Source: Ichthyophthirius multifiliis
Lineage: Eukaryota; Ciliophora; Oligohymenophorea; Hymenostomatida
Length of the DNA stretch: 64,000 nucleotides
Reading direction: 5' to 3'
Assembly (NCBI RefSeq): GCF_000220395.1
Contig: NW_004085940.1
Location: forward strand, 62,001 to 126,000
In this document: in pieces, positions 44,438 to 58,049 of the stretch
How positions within the stretch are numbered: position 1 is the stretch's first letter
Layout: each line of letters opens with the position of its first letter
Made by a program: the position numbers and the translations under genes
Notes under the pieces: model-generated
The model's input: the letters and a program-made list of their open reading frames with translations, nothing else
Database searches by the model: none
Told to the model about the DNA's origin: nothing

Positions 44438-46441
44438 ATGGATAATTAAGAATTTTAATCAATTCAAAAAGAAAGATAGTCTTTATAAGAAAGAGATGTA
44501 GGAATTACCGCATTCCTAAATGAAGGAAACGTTATCAAAGGTATAACAAAAAGTCGAATATCAGATTTTATAGTAAACGAAGTCACTCCGCAAAAAGAAA
44601 TATTATATCCACAAGAAACCTAAACTTAGGTATAAGATGAAGGATAATAATAATAATAAATCAAATAATAAGTATAAAAAGAGCTTATTTAAAAAAAGAA
44701 AGAAGTTATTCAAAAAGAAGAACTTTCAAAAGACCAAATTTAAAAAATGAATGATTTATTAACTCCTGAAATAGGTGAAAAATTATAAAAAGCATTGTCT
44801 GATATATACAATGGTTTGAATCCAAATTAAAGCGAATTCGAGTTCAATGTAAATTGTCCTTAAGAAAAAGAAAAAAGATTAGAAATACATTAGTTTGTTA
44901 GAGAAAATCTTCCTAATTTTGATTCTGAGACATAAGATTAGGTTATAAGAATTTTTTATACAAAAAATAAATCTAAAAGATTTTAAAGAAATAATAATGA
45001 TAACAATAACAATAATAGGAAAAAAATTATTTTTTAAGCTACTCTTTTTAAAACAGGGTAAGATACATTTAATGCTATTTAAAATATTTGCAGATTCTTA
45101 AAAGTTTCTACCAGAAATATTGGATCAGCAGGTTTAAAAGATAAAAGAGGAATTACTACTTAAGCAATAAGTATTTCCATGCATAATACTAATGAAGAAT
45201 AATTCAAAAGTAGAATAAAAAATGCTAAATGGTATAATATGAAATTATAAAATATAAAAGAAGTAATTAAACCTATTAAAATGGGTGATTTATATGGAAA
45301 TCAATTCTCAGTAGCTATCAGGCTTATAGATTTTAAAGAAGAAGATGTTCATATAAATATACAAAATCTCATCAAATATGGATTTATTAATTATTTTGGA
45401 ATGTAAAGATTCGGAAATAATCCAGATTCTTAAACACACGTTATAGGTTTATATTCAATATATGTATCTATATATTATTTTATTAATTTTTTTAATATAT
45501 TTTATATGTATATAGGAAAACTTTTATTATAAAAATAATGGGAATAAGCTTTTGAATTAATTGTAGGTTAAAATGTTTAAAATGATAATTAAGTAAATGA
45601 ATATAAAAGGAAATTTTTAGAAGATAAAACTAAAGTAAAAGAAGCATTAAAAAACATTTCTTTTAAATACAAAATAGAGCGTACAGTTATATAAGGATAT
45701 GAAAAATGCGGAATGAATGGAAACTATATGTAAGCTATTTGCTAATTAAATAGAAGTACTAGGGCTTTATATTGTCATGCTTATTAAAGTTATTTATGGA
45801 ATTAATTAGCTTCTATCCGTATAGAAAAATATGGCAAAAAAATAATTTTAGGGGACATTGTGGCCAAAAGGAAAGAATTTTTCACAAATAGCATTAATTA
45901 AGAAAAAAACTAAGATGATTAATAATAGAGAGAAGATGAAGAATAAATAATAGAAGATGATTATTTTGAATATTAAGGAATTAATGATTTTAATATATGT
46001 ATTGTAGATTAAAATAATATAGATTAATTCAGTATTAATGATATTGTTATTCCTATTTTTGGTGCCAAAATTAACTTCCCTATAGAGTAATTTAATTTGA
46101 AAAACGAACTTTAATAAATACTTGATGATTTGACATTAAAAAACTTCGAATAAATAAACCAAGAATTCTTTGTTGAAGGAGGATATAGGTATTTAATTTA
46201 ATAAACAGAGAATTTCGAGTATACATTGAATAAATTTAATGTAAAAACTGAAGATATTTTAACCCCTTTTTATAATCATAAATAGGATTTAAATGATGAA
46301 AATGGAAAATATACGGCCCTTTGTATGAGGTTTATATTATAAAAAGGCAGCTATGCTACTATGCTTATTAGGGAAGCGACTAAACTAACTTCTGATTTTT
46401 AAACATAGATTAAGTTAAATTAGGAATTTGAAAAAATTTGA
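44438..46441 (+). CDS. PUS7: TruD/PUS7-family tRNA pseudouridine synthase
   Basis: The exons are 44438-45446 and 45516-46441, summing to 644 residues. The catalytic block is STRNIGSAGLKDKRGITTQ, with the TruD aspartate inside GLKDKR. Upstream is ITKSRISDFIVNEV, the family start block ('...DFxVxEI'). Downstream are FINYFGMQRFGN (the NYFGxQRFG motif), NRSTRALYCHAYQSYLWN and the end block VEGGYRYLI. PUS7 converts uridine to pseudouridine in tRNA and mRNA. An acidic Gln/Glu insert (about residues 460-485) splits the TRUD domain. One 69-nt intron interrupts between HVIG and KLLLQKQWEQAF. Length matches the eukaryotic PUS7 class. Confidence 0.93.
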
Positions 46442-48085
46442 TTTTAATTTATTTTATTTTATTTTTTTATTTTAATATTTCTATCATAAAAAAAAAGACT
46501 TAATCAATTTTTTATTTAGCTTTTTTTTTTTATTATTAAGTTTAAATTATCCGAAAAAAATATAACATAAAAACAAAGTAATATTAAAAAAATATACGAT
46601 ATAAACATAATCTCAAGTATAATAAATCAAATAAAATAGAAATAGAATCAGACATATATATAAAAAATATTAAAATTAATAAAAAATAATAATAAAATAA
46701 TTCGTAAAAATAAAGAAAAAGTCGAAATAAATATTAAATTGTTTTTAAAAATTAAAATATTTAAATATTATATAATATATAGTAATAAAAGAAGGTTTGA
46801 AGAATATATATTTAAAAATATAAATTGCTCAAAATAAATAAATATAATTTATATTAATTTTATTTAAAAAGAAGTATTATAAAATATATAGATATGATAA
46901 CAATATTTATAATGTTATAAGAATAAAATAAATTTTAATAAAAAGCAAAATATATTTTAATATTTAATCAATATTATTCTAATAATAATACTTATTTTGT
47001 ATAATAAGAAAAAAAAAAAACAATAATTGTAAATTATATATAAGAGTAATAACTATCTCTGAAGAAATTCAAAATATTTTGCTATATAAAGTGATATAAT
47101 TAATTTATTTTTTATTTATATAATATTCATGTTTGACTTTAATCCATTTTATTTTTATCTTTATTCTATTTAAATGCGGACTATAAAAGAAATATGATAA
47201 TAAAAGAATAAAATTATCAATATATAAGCTAGATTAACTATAGAATTTATCAAATTTAAACTACGTTATTTTTTCCAAATTAAACATATTTCAAGCGCTA
47301 AAAAAGTGAATATTAAATATGTGAAATTATTATAAACGAGACTTTTTATTGATACTTAAATGAAAAAAGCAATTAAGTAATAAGAATATTATAAAAAGTC
47401 TTTTGTAATTATAAATTTGAACTTTATGATTTTCGATTATAAAATATATAATATTTTTAATATAAAAGGGAAATATGTTAGGAGATATTATATTTTATAA
47501 TATAGTGAAATAAGATAATTTTGTTCATGATGTAGTCATAGCTAATAATTATTAATTTATTAATACTTAATTTTGTTTTTATATTTATATATATAATAAT
47601 TTATTTAAAGTTAAACTAAACCGAGTTATAGAATGGTTAGTTATATTTAAGCTAACAAAATATCATATAAAGTTATTATGTAAATAACTATAAATTTTCT
47701 ACTAAAATAAAATAGAAATAAAGAATATATATAAATGAAAAAATAATATAAAGTTTATTTTTATAATTTAATATTAGTATTAATTTATATATTTTTAATA
47801 TAAGATTAAAAAAATGCATTTTTTTAATAATTTTTAAATAAAAATTGATTATATTAATATAATTTATTTTTATTAATATAATTTTATTTTTTTAAATTTT
47901 ATTGTTTCTTTGTCTATATAATTTTTAATTTTATTCTAAACAAAATTTTTTATGTAATAAAAAATGTATGCATAATTTTTAATAATTTTGTATTATCTTA
48001 AAATCTTTAGGTAAATATTATCTAATATATTTAAATAAAATAAATTATTAAGACATAAATAATAAATTTTTAAAAAGATAAAAAA
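46442..48085. other. Intergenic, mostly AT-only
   Basis: This is a 1.6-kb spacer. Most is pure A/T. A stretch at about 47040-47720 has more G and C, but no long frame reads like protein on either strand. It could be a gene relic, a non-coding RNA or a 5' leader; I cannot tell. Confidence 0.5.
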
Positions 48086-50053
48086 ATGAAAAATAAAGAA
48101 AACTAAAACTAAAACTAAAACTAAAAATGTAAAGAAAATATTAAGAAAGAATACATATATTAATATTTATATATAAAGAAATTATATAAAAAACTTAAAT
48201 AAATGAAATATCAAAATATTAAAGATAAAGTCTTAATAATGTTTAATCAAACTAATAATATTTTCAATTTGAAAATAAATAATTTTTATAAAAAGAGTTT
48301 AAAAATTAATTTGTTCCAAGCTCTAACTAAAATTATTTATTAATTTAATAAGCAAACATTAAATCAAACTGATAATTAAAGTAAAACTCTAATTAAACTT
48401 TTACATTATTAAATGAAAAAAAAAACAATAAGTAATTTATAAAAAATAATTTTTACACATATCAAAACAATAATACTCTACTATCAATTCGAAAACCACT
48501 AACCAATAATAATGATGAAAAAAAGAAAAATATTTCAATGCAAGCAAATAATGATTCTGGACAATCTTAAACAGAATTATAAAAATAAGAAATGTTTTAC
48601 AAAAATAGTTAATTTTTTTTAAAAATGTCAGTTTCGAATAATATCTAAAAATAACACTTAAATAAAATAAGTGCATCATATACAACACCCTGTGTGAATA
48701 AAATAGAGGATATTTTAAAACCAGAAACTTAAAATAATTAAGAATTAAGTATTTCTTAATAAATACTAATTAATTAAACTATTATTCCAAACTATAATTA
48801 AACCCAATATTCAATAAAATAAAATGGAATTATTTCTTGTTATGCTGCAAATACTAACTAAGGTTTAATCAGAAATTATAATGAAGACAGAATTACGATA
48901 ATTTTAAATATGAAAAAACCATCAATAAATACTGAAATTGATAATTGGCCAAAATGTTCCTTTTTTGGAATTTATGATGGACATGGAGGATTTTCATGTG
49001 CTGATTTTTTAAAAGAAAATTTACATAATTATGTCATTAATGATTCTAATTTTCCTAATAATATTAATTAAGCAATTTAGAATGGTTTTTAATAAGCAGA
49101 AAAAAATTTTCTTATAAAAGCTTATAAAAACGAAATTGTTGTGGATAGATCAGGATCTTGTGCAATAGTGGTATTTATTGTAGGTATTTTGTTTACATTT
49201 AATTATTTTTATATTTATAAAAAAATATTAAAGACGATGTTTGTTATGTAGCTAATGTAGGAGATTCTAGAGCTATTATGAGCTATAATAAAGGAAAATA
49301 AATTTATGAATTATCATAAGATCATAAACCTTTAAATTAAAATGAGTTTAAAAGAATAAAAGAAAACGGAGGTTAAATATATTAGTAATTTTTTTTGTTT
49401 TATATTTTTGTGAAATAAAAATAAAAATTCATTTTTATTTTAATATATAATATAAAAATATAGGAGTTAGTTTAATAAATAGTATGGACCTTATAGGGTA
49501 TTACCAGGCCGTTTATCTGTAAATGAAAATAAATATTAATATAATATTTATAAAATAGGTTACAAGAGCATTTGGTGATGTAGAAGCTAAATTAAGTAAA
49601 CTTGGAGGTAATTAAAATGTTATAATTGCAATACCAGAAATTTAATAATTTAAAATTGATAAAAATTGTGATTTTATTATAATAGGAAGTATTTTTTAAA
49701 TATAAAATAAGATTAAATTATATTATAAAAAAGGTGATGGAGTTTATGATAAATTAAATAATTAAGATATTATAAATTGTGTTTGGAATTCTTAATAAAC
49801 TGATTATCTTTCTTTTAAGGATTATACAAAAATAGCTATAGATAATTTATTTAAATTTACTTTAGGAAAAAATAGTATTGATAATATTAGTGTTATTTTA
49901 ATAGGTTTTAATAATTTTGCTAAATTAATATAAGAAAAACATGATAAATAAATATAAAAAGTAGCATTAGAAGTAAAACAGAATATTGATTTTAGTATGT
50001 ATAGTAAAGTTGTAAAAATGAATAGTTAATAAAGGTTTTTTACATAAATGTGA
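48086..50053 (+). CDS. PP2C-type protein phosphatase
   Basis: Seven exons (48086-48128, 48179-48312, 48382-49183, 49234-49384, 49464-49518, 49559-49688, 49734-50053) sum to 544 residues. The PPM motifs are visible: the metal-binding FFGIYDGHGGFSCADFL, SGSCAIVVFI, VCYVANVGDSRA, GPYRVLPGRLSVTRAFGD and IIIGSDGVYDKL (usual LASDGVWD), with a late NISVILI (usual DNITVVVV). PP2C enzymes are Mg/Mn-dependent Ser/Thr phosphatases. The first ~265 residues are a low-complexity Asn/Gln/Lys extension that starts with an NQNQNQ repeat and has no recognised domain. Several introns split signature motifs. The Thr/Ser spacing of the GDSRA loop is normal, so it should be active. Confidence 0.92.
48102..48125 (+). 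repeat. AACTAA hexanucleotide repeat (Asn-Gln)
   Basis: This is four tandem copies of AACTAA in the first exon of the PP2C gene. Under the ciliate code each copy reads Asn-Gln. It is not a ciliate telomere repeat, which would be CCCCAA. Confidence 0.7.
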
Positions 50054-50184
50054 TTTTATATTTTATTTATATTTTTCTTTTATTTTTTTTAATGTTTAAA
50101 AATAAAATAAATTTAAATTTAAATTATTTTTGTTTATTACATATATATATATATATATTATTATAATTAATATAAAATAAAAAA

Positions 50185-52703
50185 ATGTTTATAAATAAAC
50201 ATTAATAAGAATTTAATAAAAATAAAAATCAAATGAGTAAAATTTATGAAGAAGATAAAATTTTCTAAAATAGTGATTTTGAAGGTATGACATCTTCAAT
50301 TATTGATAATATGTTACTGTAAACTTCTTAAAAAAATTAAGACGAAAATATATAAAATATATCAAAATATATAACAAATCCTAATTTGAAAAAATAATTA
50401 TTGGAAATTAAAAGTATTTCATCATAAAATTAAAATGGTATTATTTTTTTTGATTTTTTGTAAAAAATAAATAAAAATATATTATAACTAATTATAAAAA
50501 AAAGATTAAAATGAATAAAATAATAATGATTTTAATAATAAAGAAAAAGTTTCAAAATATTTTTTGAAATATTTATAAGGAGAAAATTTGAATGATACCT
50601 AATTGCTATCTAGTGTTTCTATGATTGATGAAAGTTAATAATAAAATGTAAATTAATATGATATTCAAAATGTTTTAAAAGAAAATAATTTTTTAAAATA
50701 AATGTTAAATAATATAAATTAAAAATTTTCAAATTAAGAAAATGTAAATTATATTTAAATTTTAAAAATAAAACAAAAATATAATATATTTAAAAATAGA
50801 AATATTAAAAAACTCTTGAATAATTAAAATAACAGATAAGTTTTTTAACAAATCAACTCGAAAATGATAGTTAAAACAACAAATGGAAAGATCTTTATGA
50901 AAAAGAATAAAAAAAACAAGAAAAATTAAAGTAAGAAATAACAGAACTTCGTTAATAGATAATATAATAAATGAATATAGCAACTGAAGCTGTAAATTTA
51001 TCAAAATAAAAGGATATTTAAATATAAGAACTTTAAATATTTTTAAATACAAAAGAAAATATTATAAAAGAGAAAAATTAAGAAATAAAGAAACTCTATT
51101 AAAATCCATAAATATAAACACAAAAGTAATATAAAATATTTTTAAAAATTATAAATTTTAATAAGTGAAAATTTGATAGAAAATAATAACGAATTATTAA
51201 ATCGAAAAAATAGTTATTATTCAGAAAATAATGCCGCTTTTAAATCAAAATTAAAAAAAATAGTTATTCTGAAATATAAAATTTGAGTGTTAAATCATCT
51301 AATTGCAGAAATGGAAATTAATTATAAAATACTACAAATGATTTTAATTAATATAAAATTAGTTCTTAATTATTAAATAATGAAATTACTTAATTAAAGA
51401 ATTCTTTAAATACAACTGATTAATTATTATTGGTAAAGATAAATATTTTTATATTTTATATTTTATATTTTATAATAAAAAAAAAAATTAAAAATAAATA
51501 AAAACAAATAATGTTTTAATAAGTATAGTAAACAAAGCTAAAAAATTAGCAATTAAGTGAAAAAGTAAATGAAGTAGAAAATATAAGCGAAAACATACTA
51601 AATTAAAAAATACCTATAAGTAAATATAATAAAAGTGCTTTGAATTTAAACGAAAATAGTGAATATAAAAATTTTGAAAAATTCAAACCTGAATTTAATT
51701 AAAGTGATTTTTCTCAAAATTATTTTAATTCATAAGAAAAAATTAATTAATAAGAAATAAATTCTTATGATAAAATAAGTGATAATCATATAAGAAAAAT
51801 AATAATAATAATAATAAAATAATAATAATAATAATAATAAATAATAATAATAATAATAAAATAATAATAATATTATAAGTGTTTAATAAAAGTAATAATA
51901 AATTAATAAATAAAGTATAAATAATTTAAAATAATTATAGTAATAAAGAAATTAGTTTTCTTTAGGTGGAAATAATAATAATTAAATAATTTATGAAAAT
52001 TAATAATAGAAAAATGATATTTTTTTTAAACCTTCACATCCACATCCTGAAATTTAGGAAAATTACTTTACTTATAATTAATAATAATGTTAGTAATAGT
52101 ATTAATAATAATAAATATAATAACAACAATAACTCTAATAATTTTAATAATAAAATAATAGTTCATACCAACTTAAATATAATAAAAGTAATAATAATAT
52201 TAATTTAGATAGCTAAAATAAGTTATACAATTCAAGAAGTTAGGATAACGTTTTCCTTATATAAGATATTTAAGATAATTTGTTAACTAATAATAATTAA
52301 AATTCTAGTCATTATAATAAAAAATATTTTTATAGTGCATATTAATAAAAGTCGCATTAAAATACTTTAAAATAATAAAAACTTTAAGGAGAATCTTTTT
52401 AGAGATCGTCACATAAATAATAATTTTAAATTGGAAGTAGTAGCACTTTACAAAGTTTAAAAGGAGAAAATCTAAAAAAATTAAATTAATAACTTGCTGA
52501 GTTGGAAATCGAAAAATATAAAGTAAAACTTATATTTTTTATTATTATATATTTTATTTAATATAAAGATTTTAAATAAAAATAATAATAATATAAATAT
52601 ATCAAGAACAAGTTTACATTTGTAGTAATAAATAAAATAAATACAATCAATAGATAAATAAATAATTTTTTTAAAATAATAAATGGCATAATAAGCCAAT
52701 TGA
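50185..52703 (+). CDS. Asn/Gln-rich coiled-coil protein
   Basis: It starts at ATG 50185 (MFINKHQQEFNKNKNQ). After removal of small introns (one at 52523-52568, others near 50437-50505 and 51440-51520) it reads to TGA 52701-52703, ending QMAQQAN. The protein is dominated by Asn, Gln, Lys, Glu and Ser. The middle (50750-51100) has heptad-like Leu/Ile spacing, suggesting a long coiled coil, and 51790-52190 is poly-Asn/Gln. A Ser/His/Gln-rich part follows (SSHKQQFQIGSSSTLQSLKG), then a terminal coil (QLAELEIEKYK). No domain is recognised, and the function is unknown. Exon borders between 50430 and 51550 are approximate, and low complexity makes some frames ambiguous. Confidence 0.5.
51797..51872 (+). 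repeat. (AATAAT)n trinucleotide repeats
   Basis: These are tandem AAT/ATA units broken by single bases. They fall in the Asn-rich part of the coiled-coil gene, where frame assignment depends on exact repeat length. Confidence 0.7.
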
Positions 52704-53240
52704 ATATTATTCTTTATTATATATTAATAACAATAAAAAATTTAATATATAAAAATATTATTTTAATAAAATTATCTTAAAATTTTCAATAAAAATATAT
52801 TTCATATAAAAATTATAATAAAACAAATATTTATATGTAAATCTTAATAATTAAATAATAAATTAAAAAATGTAATATATTTATAAAAAAAATAAAAAAT
52901 TTATATAATAATTAATATAATGTTTTCAAATTTTGATTTTAATAAAATATTGTAAATAGAAAAACGAAATGAAAAAATGAATAAAAGCTATGCTATATTT
53001 TTGTGTTTATCATATTAATTAAAAAAAAAGAAAAAAATGAAAAAATATAAAAAAAAAAATTATAAAATAAAAGTTTAATAATTATTATAATTCAATATTT
53101 ATTATAATTATAAAAAAATTTTAAAAAATGACTTATTAAAAATAAAATAAAAAAAAAATGTATAAATGAATAATAAAGCTTAATAATATTAATAATTTTT
53201 ATTATACATTAAAAAAATTATGTCAATAAATAATAAAATA

Positions 53241-53277
<37 letters not shown>

Positions 53278-53676
53278 AAATATAATCTATATATTTAAAT
53301 ATTGATAAAAACGTTATTATATATATATAATTTAAAATTAAAAATATAAAATGTTAAATATTTTATTATAATTATAATAAACTAACAAATAATATTTTTA
53401 TAATCTATATAAAATAAAAAAATATTCTTTTGATTTATATGTTAAATAAATATAAAACTAATAATATTTATTTTTCACATAATACTTTATAAGTCTTATA
53501 TAGAAAATTCATATAAATTTTTACATTTTTTAGTATAAGAATATATTATACAATAATATTTTTTATATTTTAATAGTTTTTATTATTATATCATATTTCT
53601 TCTATGATTTCTAGATATATAAGTAAAATTTTATATATATATATTAGTTTATATATTTATTTTTTATATATTATTA
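52704..53676. other. Convergent AT-only intergenic region
   Basis: About 970 bases of A/T with a (TA)n run at about 53242-53262 lie between convergent genes. No gene is seen. Confidence 0.6.
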
Positions 53677-54491
53677 TCAAAATGGTATTAATTAATGTTC
53701 ATGTTATTTTAAAAACTTTATTTCTATTATTTTTAAATTTTTTTTATTTTTTTATTTTATTAGCTTTTATGGAGATAGAGATTCTCTTTTTTTAATATCG
53801 TTATTAAATTCCATTTATAAACCATAAGGGATATTATTTTCTTCGTATTTTATTTAAATATTTTAATTAGGACTTGTTAATAAATTATTAGAAATATCTA
53901 CTATATCAGTTTCTATTTATAAATAACTTATATTATCTTTATTTTTTGTGCTATTTGCAACTTTTTTAGATTTCCTTTGCTATAATCTTTATAAAATAGC
54001 GTTTTTTTAAAAGTTTGTGTCATCTTAAATTTTTTAAGGGCATATTAAAGATCTTAATTATGAGAATTTAATAAATTTTTTACTGATTCTTGTGTATTTT
54101 ATTAAACTTTATATTTAATTTTTAATTCGATTTCTTTTTATTTTTAATCAAAATTACTGTTATTAAAATTCTTTTTTATATTTTATTTTTTAAATGTTAA
54201 AAATATTACTTTTTTTTATTATTCTTTATCTAGAGCTTCTATAACTGTTTATTTTAATAATATTTATTTTGTTTTGTTTTTAAAAATCAAATATTTTTAA
54301 TCTTTAATACTTTCATAATATTCAATTGCTAAGGCATATAATTCTAATAATCTATTTATTTAACTTATTTGAACGTTTTATGACTCAATATCAAGTTCTA
54401 AGTTAAATACTTCATCAGCAAAATTTGATTATAAAGGATTTATTTTTTGTTATATAATATTTTAAGTATTTGAAAGAATACTCAATAACAT
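53677..54491 (-). CDS. Uncharacterised coiled-coil protein, one apparent frameshift
   Basis: ATG 54491 opens MLLSILSNTQNIIQQKINPL, continuing FADEVFNLELDIESQNVQIS, INRLLELYALAIEYYESIKD and a Lys/Gln-rich coil. After FKMTQTFK the frame changes. Adding one base to the T7 run at 54002-54008 (A7 in the gene) gives KNAILQRLQQRKSKKVANST, and it reads through YEENNIPYGLQ to TGA 53677-53679. The total of 815 nt is one base short of 272 codons. The ~270-residue product is helical and highly charged, with no membrane segment. The N-terminal half has the look of a three-helix bundle (for example a BAR-like or MIT-like helix pair), but I do not recognise a family. Confidence 0.55.
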
Positions 54492-54968
54492 ATTTTTATT
54501 TTTATAAATTATTTAATTTTTATTTATTAAAATTTACTTTTATAATAATAATAAATATCAGTTTAATTTATTTTTACGAATAAAATATAATTCTTAAATT
54601 AATATTAAAATTTTTATTTTTTACTAAAATTATTTAATAATTTAATAGATATAAAATTAAAAAAAAAATATATAATGTAAATGATATAATAAAATATATT
54701 AGTATTAAAACAAAACTTTTTAACAAATATTACTTTAAAAACAATGCTATAAAAATATTTAAAATAGTTTATTAAAAAAATTAAATACTAAATTAAAAAA
54801 AATTAATTATATATAATTTAATTTTAATATGTGAATATAATAATTATAATTTATAATATTAAATATATATTAATATAATTTATTTTATATACTTTTTTTA
54901 TAATTATGTGTATATCTATATAAAAATTAAATATAAATTAAAATTATAATAAAAAAAATTAAAAATAA

Positions 54969-55001
<33 letters not shown>

Positions 55002-55179
55002 AATATTTATATATATAAATTTATATTAAAAAAAAAAATTTATATTTAATTTTTTTTAAAAATATTTAAAAATATAAATATTAAATAATTTAATTTCTAA
55101 ATATCTAAATAAAAAAATAAAAAAAAAAAAAAATCATATATAATAAAATTATTAATTATTAAAAAAATATTTAAAAAAA
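54492..55179. other. Divergent AT-only intergenic region
   Basis: About 690 bases of A/T lie upstream of CCT3. There are TATATA runs near 54970-55020 and no recognised element. Confidence 0.6.
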
Positions 55180-57244
55180 ATGCAAGGAGGACACTAACCT
55201 ATAATGGTATTAAACACCAATACAAAAAGAGAAAGTGGTAAAAAAGCTTAATTAGCTAACATTGCAGCATCAAAAGTAATTATATAATAATGTTATTTAA
55301 AACAAAAAAACTTATTTATTAAAAAAAGGCTGTAGCTGATATTGTCACATCAACTTTAGGACCTCGTTCTATGCTTAAAATGCTTTTAGACCCAATGGTA
55401 AATTTATTTATAAAGCTTAAATTTATAATATTATAATAATTATTATTAAAATATAAAAAGGGAGGTATAGTTATGACTAATGATGGCAATGCTATTTTAA
55501 GAGAAATTGATGTAAATCACCCAGCTGCAAAATCAATGATTGAACTAGCAAGAGTTTAAGATGAAGAAGTTGGTGATGGTACCACATCAGTTATTATTTT
55601 AGCTGGTGAAATGATGCTTGCTGCTAGACCATTCATTGAAAGAAATATCCATCCTACTATTATTGTTTAAGCTTACTATAAAGCTTTATAAGAAGCAACT
55701 AAAAAAATCGAAGAATTAGGAGTATCAATTAACGTTGATAATGATGATGATATTAACAAAGTAAACAAAAAAATAATTTTTTAAAAAAAATAATATAAAA
55801 AGGCTTTAGCTTCATGTATTGGAACAAAATTTACATCAAGATGGGGAAAGCTTATTACTGATCTATCACTTAAAGCAGTTAGAACTATTATGAGAGGAGG
55901 TTAAGTATAAAAGCTTAACTTAGAAATCAAAAGATATGCTAAAGTTGAAAAGGTAAATACTTTTTTTTTCAAATAAAAAAATAATTTTAATTTATTAATT
56001 AGATTCCTGGAGGATTACTTGAAGATAGTTGTGTATTAGATGGTGTTATGTTTAATAAAGATATAACTCATCCTAAAATGAGAAGATATATAAAGAATCC
56101 AAGAGTAATACTTCTTGATTGTCCTTTAGAATATAAGAAAGGTGAATCAATGACTAATTTAGAAATGATGAAAGAAAGTGATATGTAAAAACAGAAAATA
56201 TATATCTAATTAAAATAAAAAAAATTAATTTATATTATATTATATAAAATAAAAAATAAAAATAAGGACTGATGCTCTTTAATAAGAAATGGAAGAATTA
56301 GCTTTAATGTGTAGTGATATTCTCAAACATAATCCTGATGTAGTAATAACTGAAAAAGGAGTAAGTGATTTAGCATAACATTACTTATTGAAATAAAATG
56401 TAACAGTAATAAGAAGAGTTAGAAAAACCGATAATAATAGAATTTCAAGAGTTACAGGTGCGACTATAGTTAATAGACCAGAAGAATTATAAGAATCTGA
56501 TGTAGGAAAAAAATGCGGACTTTTCGAAGTTAAGAAAATCGGAGATGAATATTTCACTTTTATGACCGAATGTTAAAATCCCGAAGCCTGTTCAATTATT
56601 TTAAGAGGAGCTTCTAAAGATGTATTGAATGAAATGGAAAGAAACTTACATGATTGTCTTGCTGTTGCTAAAAATATTTTTGTTTATCCTAAATTAGTAC
56701 CAGGAGGTGGAGCTATAGAAATGGAAGTAGCTTCTCATTTAGAAAAAATATCTTCTTAAGTTGAAGGTTTATATTAATTACCATTCAGGGCAGGTATTTT
56801 TATTTTTTAATATTTTTATGTATATTTTTTAAAAAAAGTTGCTTATGCTTTGGAAGTTATACCTAAAACTCTAGCCTAAAATTGTGGTGTAGATGTGGTT
56901 AGAACTATCACTGAATTAAGATCTAAACATAATTAAGAAGGCAACAAATTTATTGGTATTGAAGGAACTACTGGAAAAATTTAAGAAATGGATAGATGTA
57001 ATGTCTGGGAACCAATAGCTGTTAAACTTTAAGTTTACAAAACTGCTATTGAATCAGCATGTATGTTATTAAGAATTGATGATGTTGTTTCTGGTTTGTC
57101 GAAATAAAAAAATTCTAAAGGGGCTGCTACAGTTACTGGTGCTGATGGTTAAGCTGTCCCTGAAGAAACTGTAATTATTTAAAATATTTAAATTTTTTTA
57201 TATATATTTATAATAATTAGTTTGGTGATGCTAGAGATGGTTGA
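55180..57244 (+). CDS. CCT3: T-complex protein 1 (chaperonin) subunit gamma
   Basis: Eight exons (55180-55275, 55329-55397, 55461-55760, 55803-55952, 56003-56184, 56267-56793, 56839-57170, 57221-57244) sum to 559 residues. Family signatures are [51 protein letters not shown], the nucleotide-site [17 protein letters not shown], and [20 protein letters not shown]. These are followed by [12 protein letters not shown] and the C-terminal VVSGLSKQKN. GDGTT binds ATP and the VPGGGAxE loop closes the hydrolysis site. CCT folds tubulin and actin in the cytosol, which is important for cilia. Codon use is biased and relatively GC-richer, as expected of a highly expressed gene. The gamma-type residues ([18 protein letters not shown]) fix the subunit. 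Confidence 0.97.
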
Positions 57245-58049
57245 AGATATTATAAAATAAATTAATAATAATTAGTATTATATTTTGTTTTAAGTTTTTT
57301 TATTTTAAAAATTTTTAAAATTAAAATTAAATATTAATAATTTATATATTAATATAAATATATTATTATTTATTTAAAAATAAAGATAATTTTATATATA
57401 TATATAAAAAAAAATATATATAATTACAAATATTTATATAAATATTTAAATATTTTTAAATTATTTATATATTAATATTTAATTTTTTTAAAAAATATAT
57501 TTAATTTAATTATTTTATTTAAATAAAAAAATATTTAAATGAATAAGAAAATAAAATAAATAAATAAAAAAATGTTTAAAATATAAATTTAAATATATTA
57601 AAAAAATAATAAATGTATAATAATATTTATATAAAATATAAATAAAATGTATAGCATTTTAATAGATATTATATTAAGATAAATTAATAAAATATATTTA
57701 TTATAACATAAATTTAATACAATATATAAAAATTATAGTAAAAAATATAAAAAATATATTTATTTATATTTATATTAAATATATTTATACATTTATATAT
57801 TTATATATATATATATTTATGATATAATTTTATATTTATTATATTTTTCCTATATATATATTATAAAATAAATTAATTTATTTTAAATAAAATATTTATT
57901 TTTATTATTTACTATTTTATATTTGCTTATTATGTATATATTATTATAAAATTACAAAATAAAATTAATTATTTTAAGTATATAAATTTTCTAATTATAT
58001 CATTTATATTTATTTAATATTTATATAATAATTTTTTCTCTTTTAATTT
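57245..58049. other. Convergent AT-only intergenic region
   Basis: About 800 bases, nearly pure A/T with TATATA runs, lie between CCT3 (+) and the kinesin (-). Nothing is recognised. Confidence 0.6.

Noticed and set aside
48102-48125. AACTAA repeats as telomere-like sequence
   Set aside because: Hymenostome telomeres are CCCCAA/TTGGGG; these repeats lie in an exon and encode Asn-Gln.
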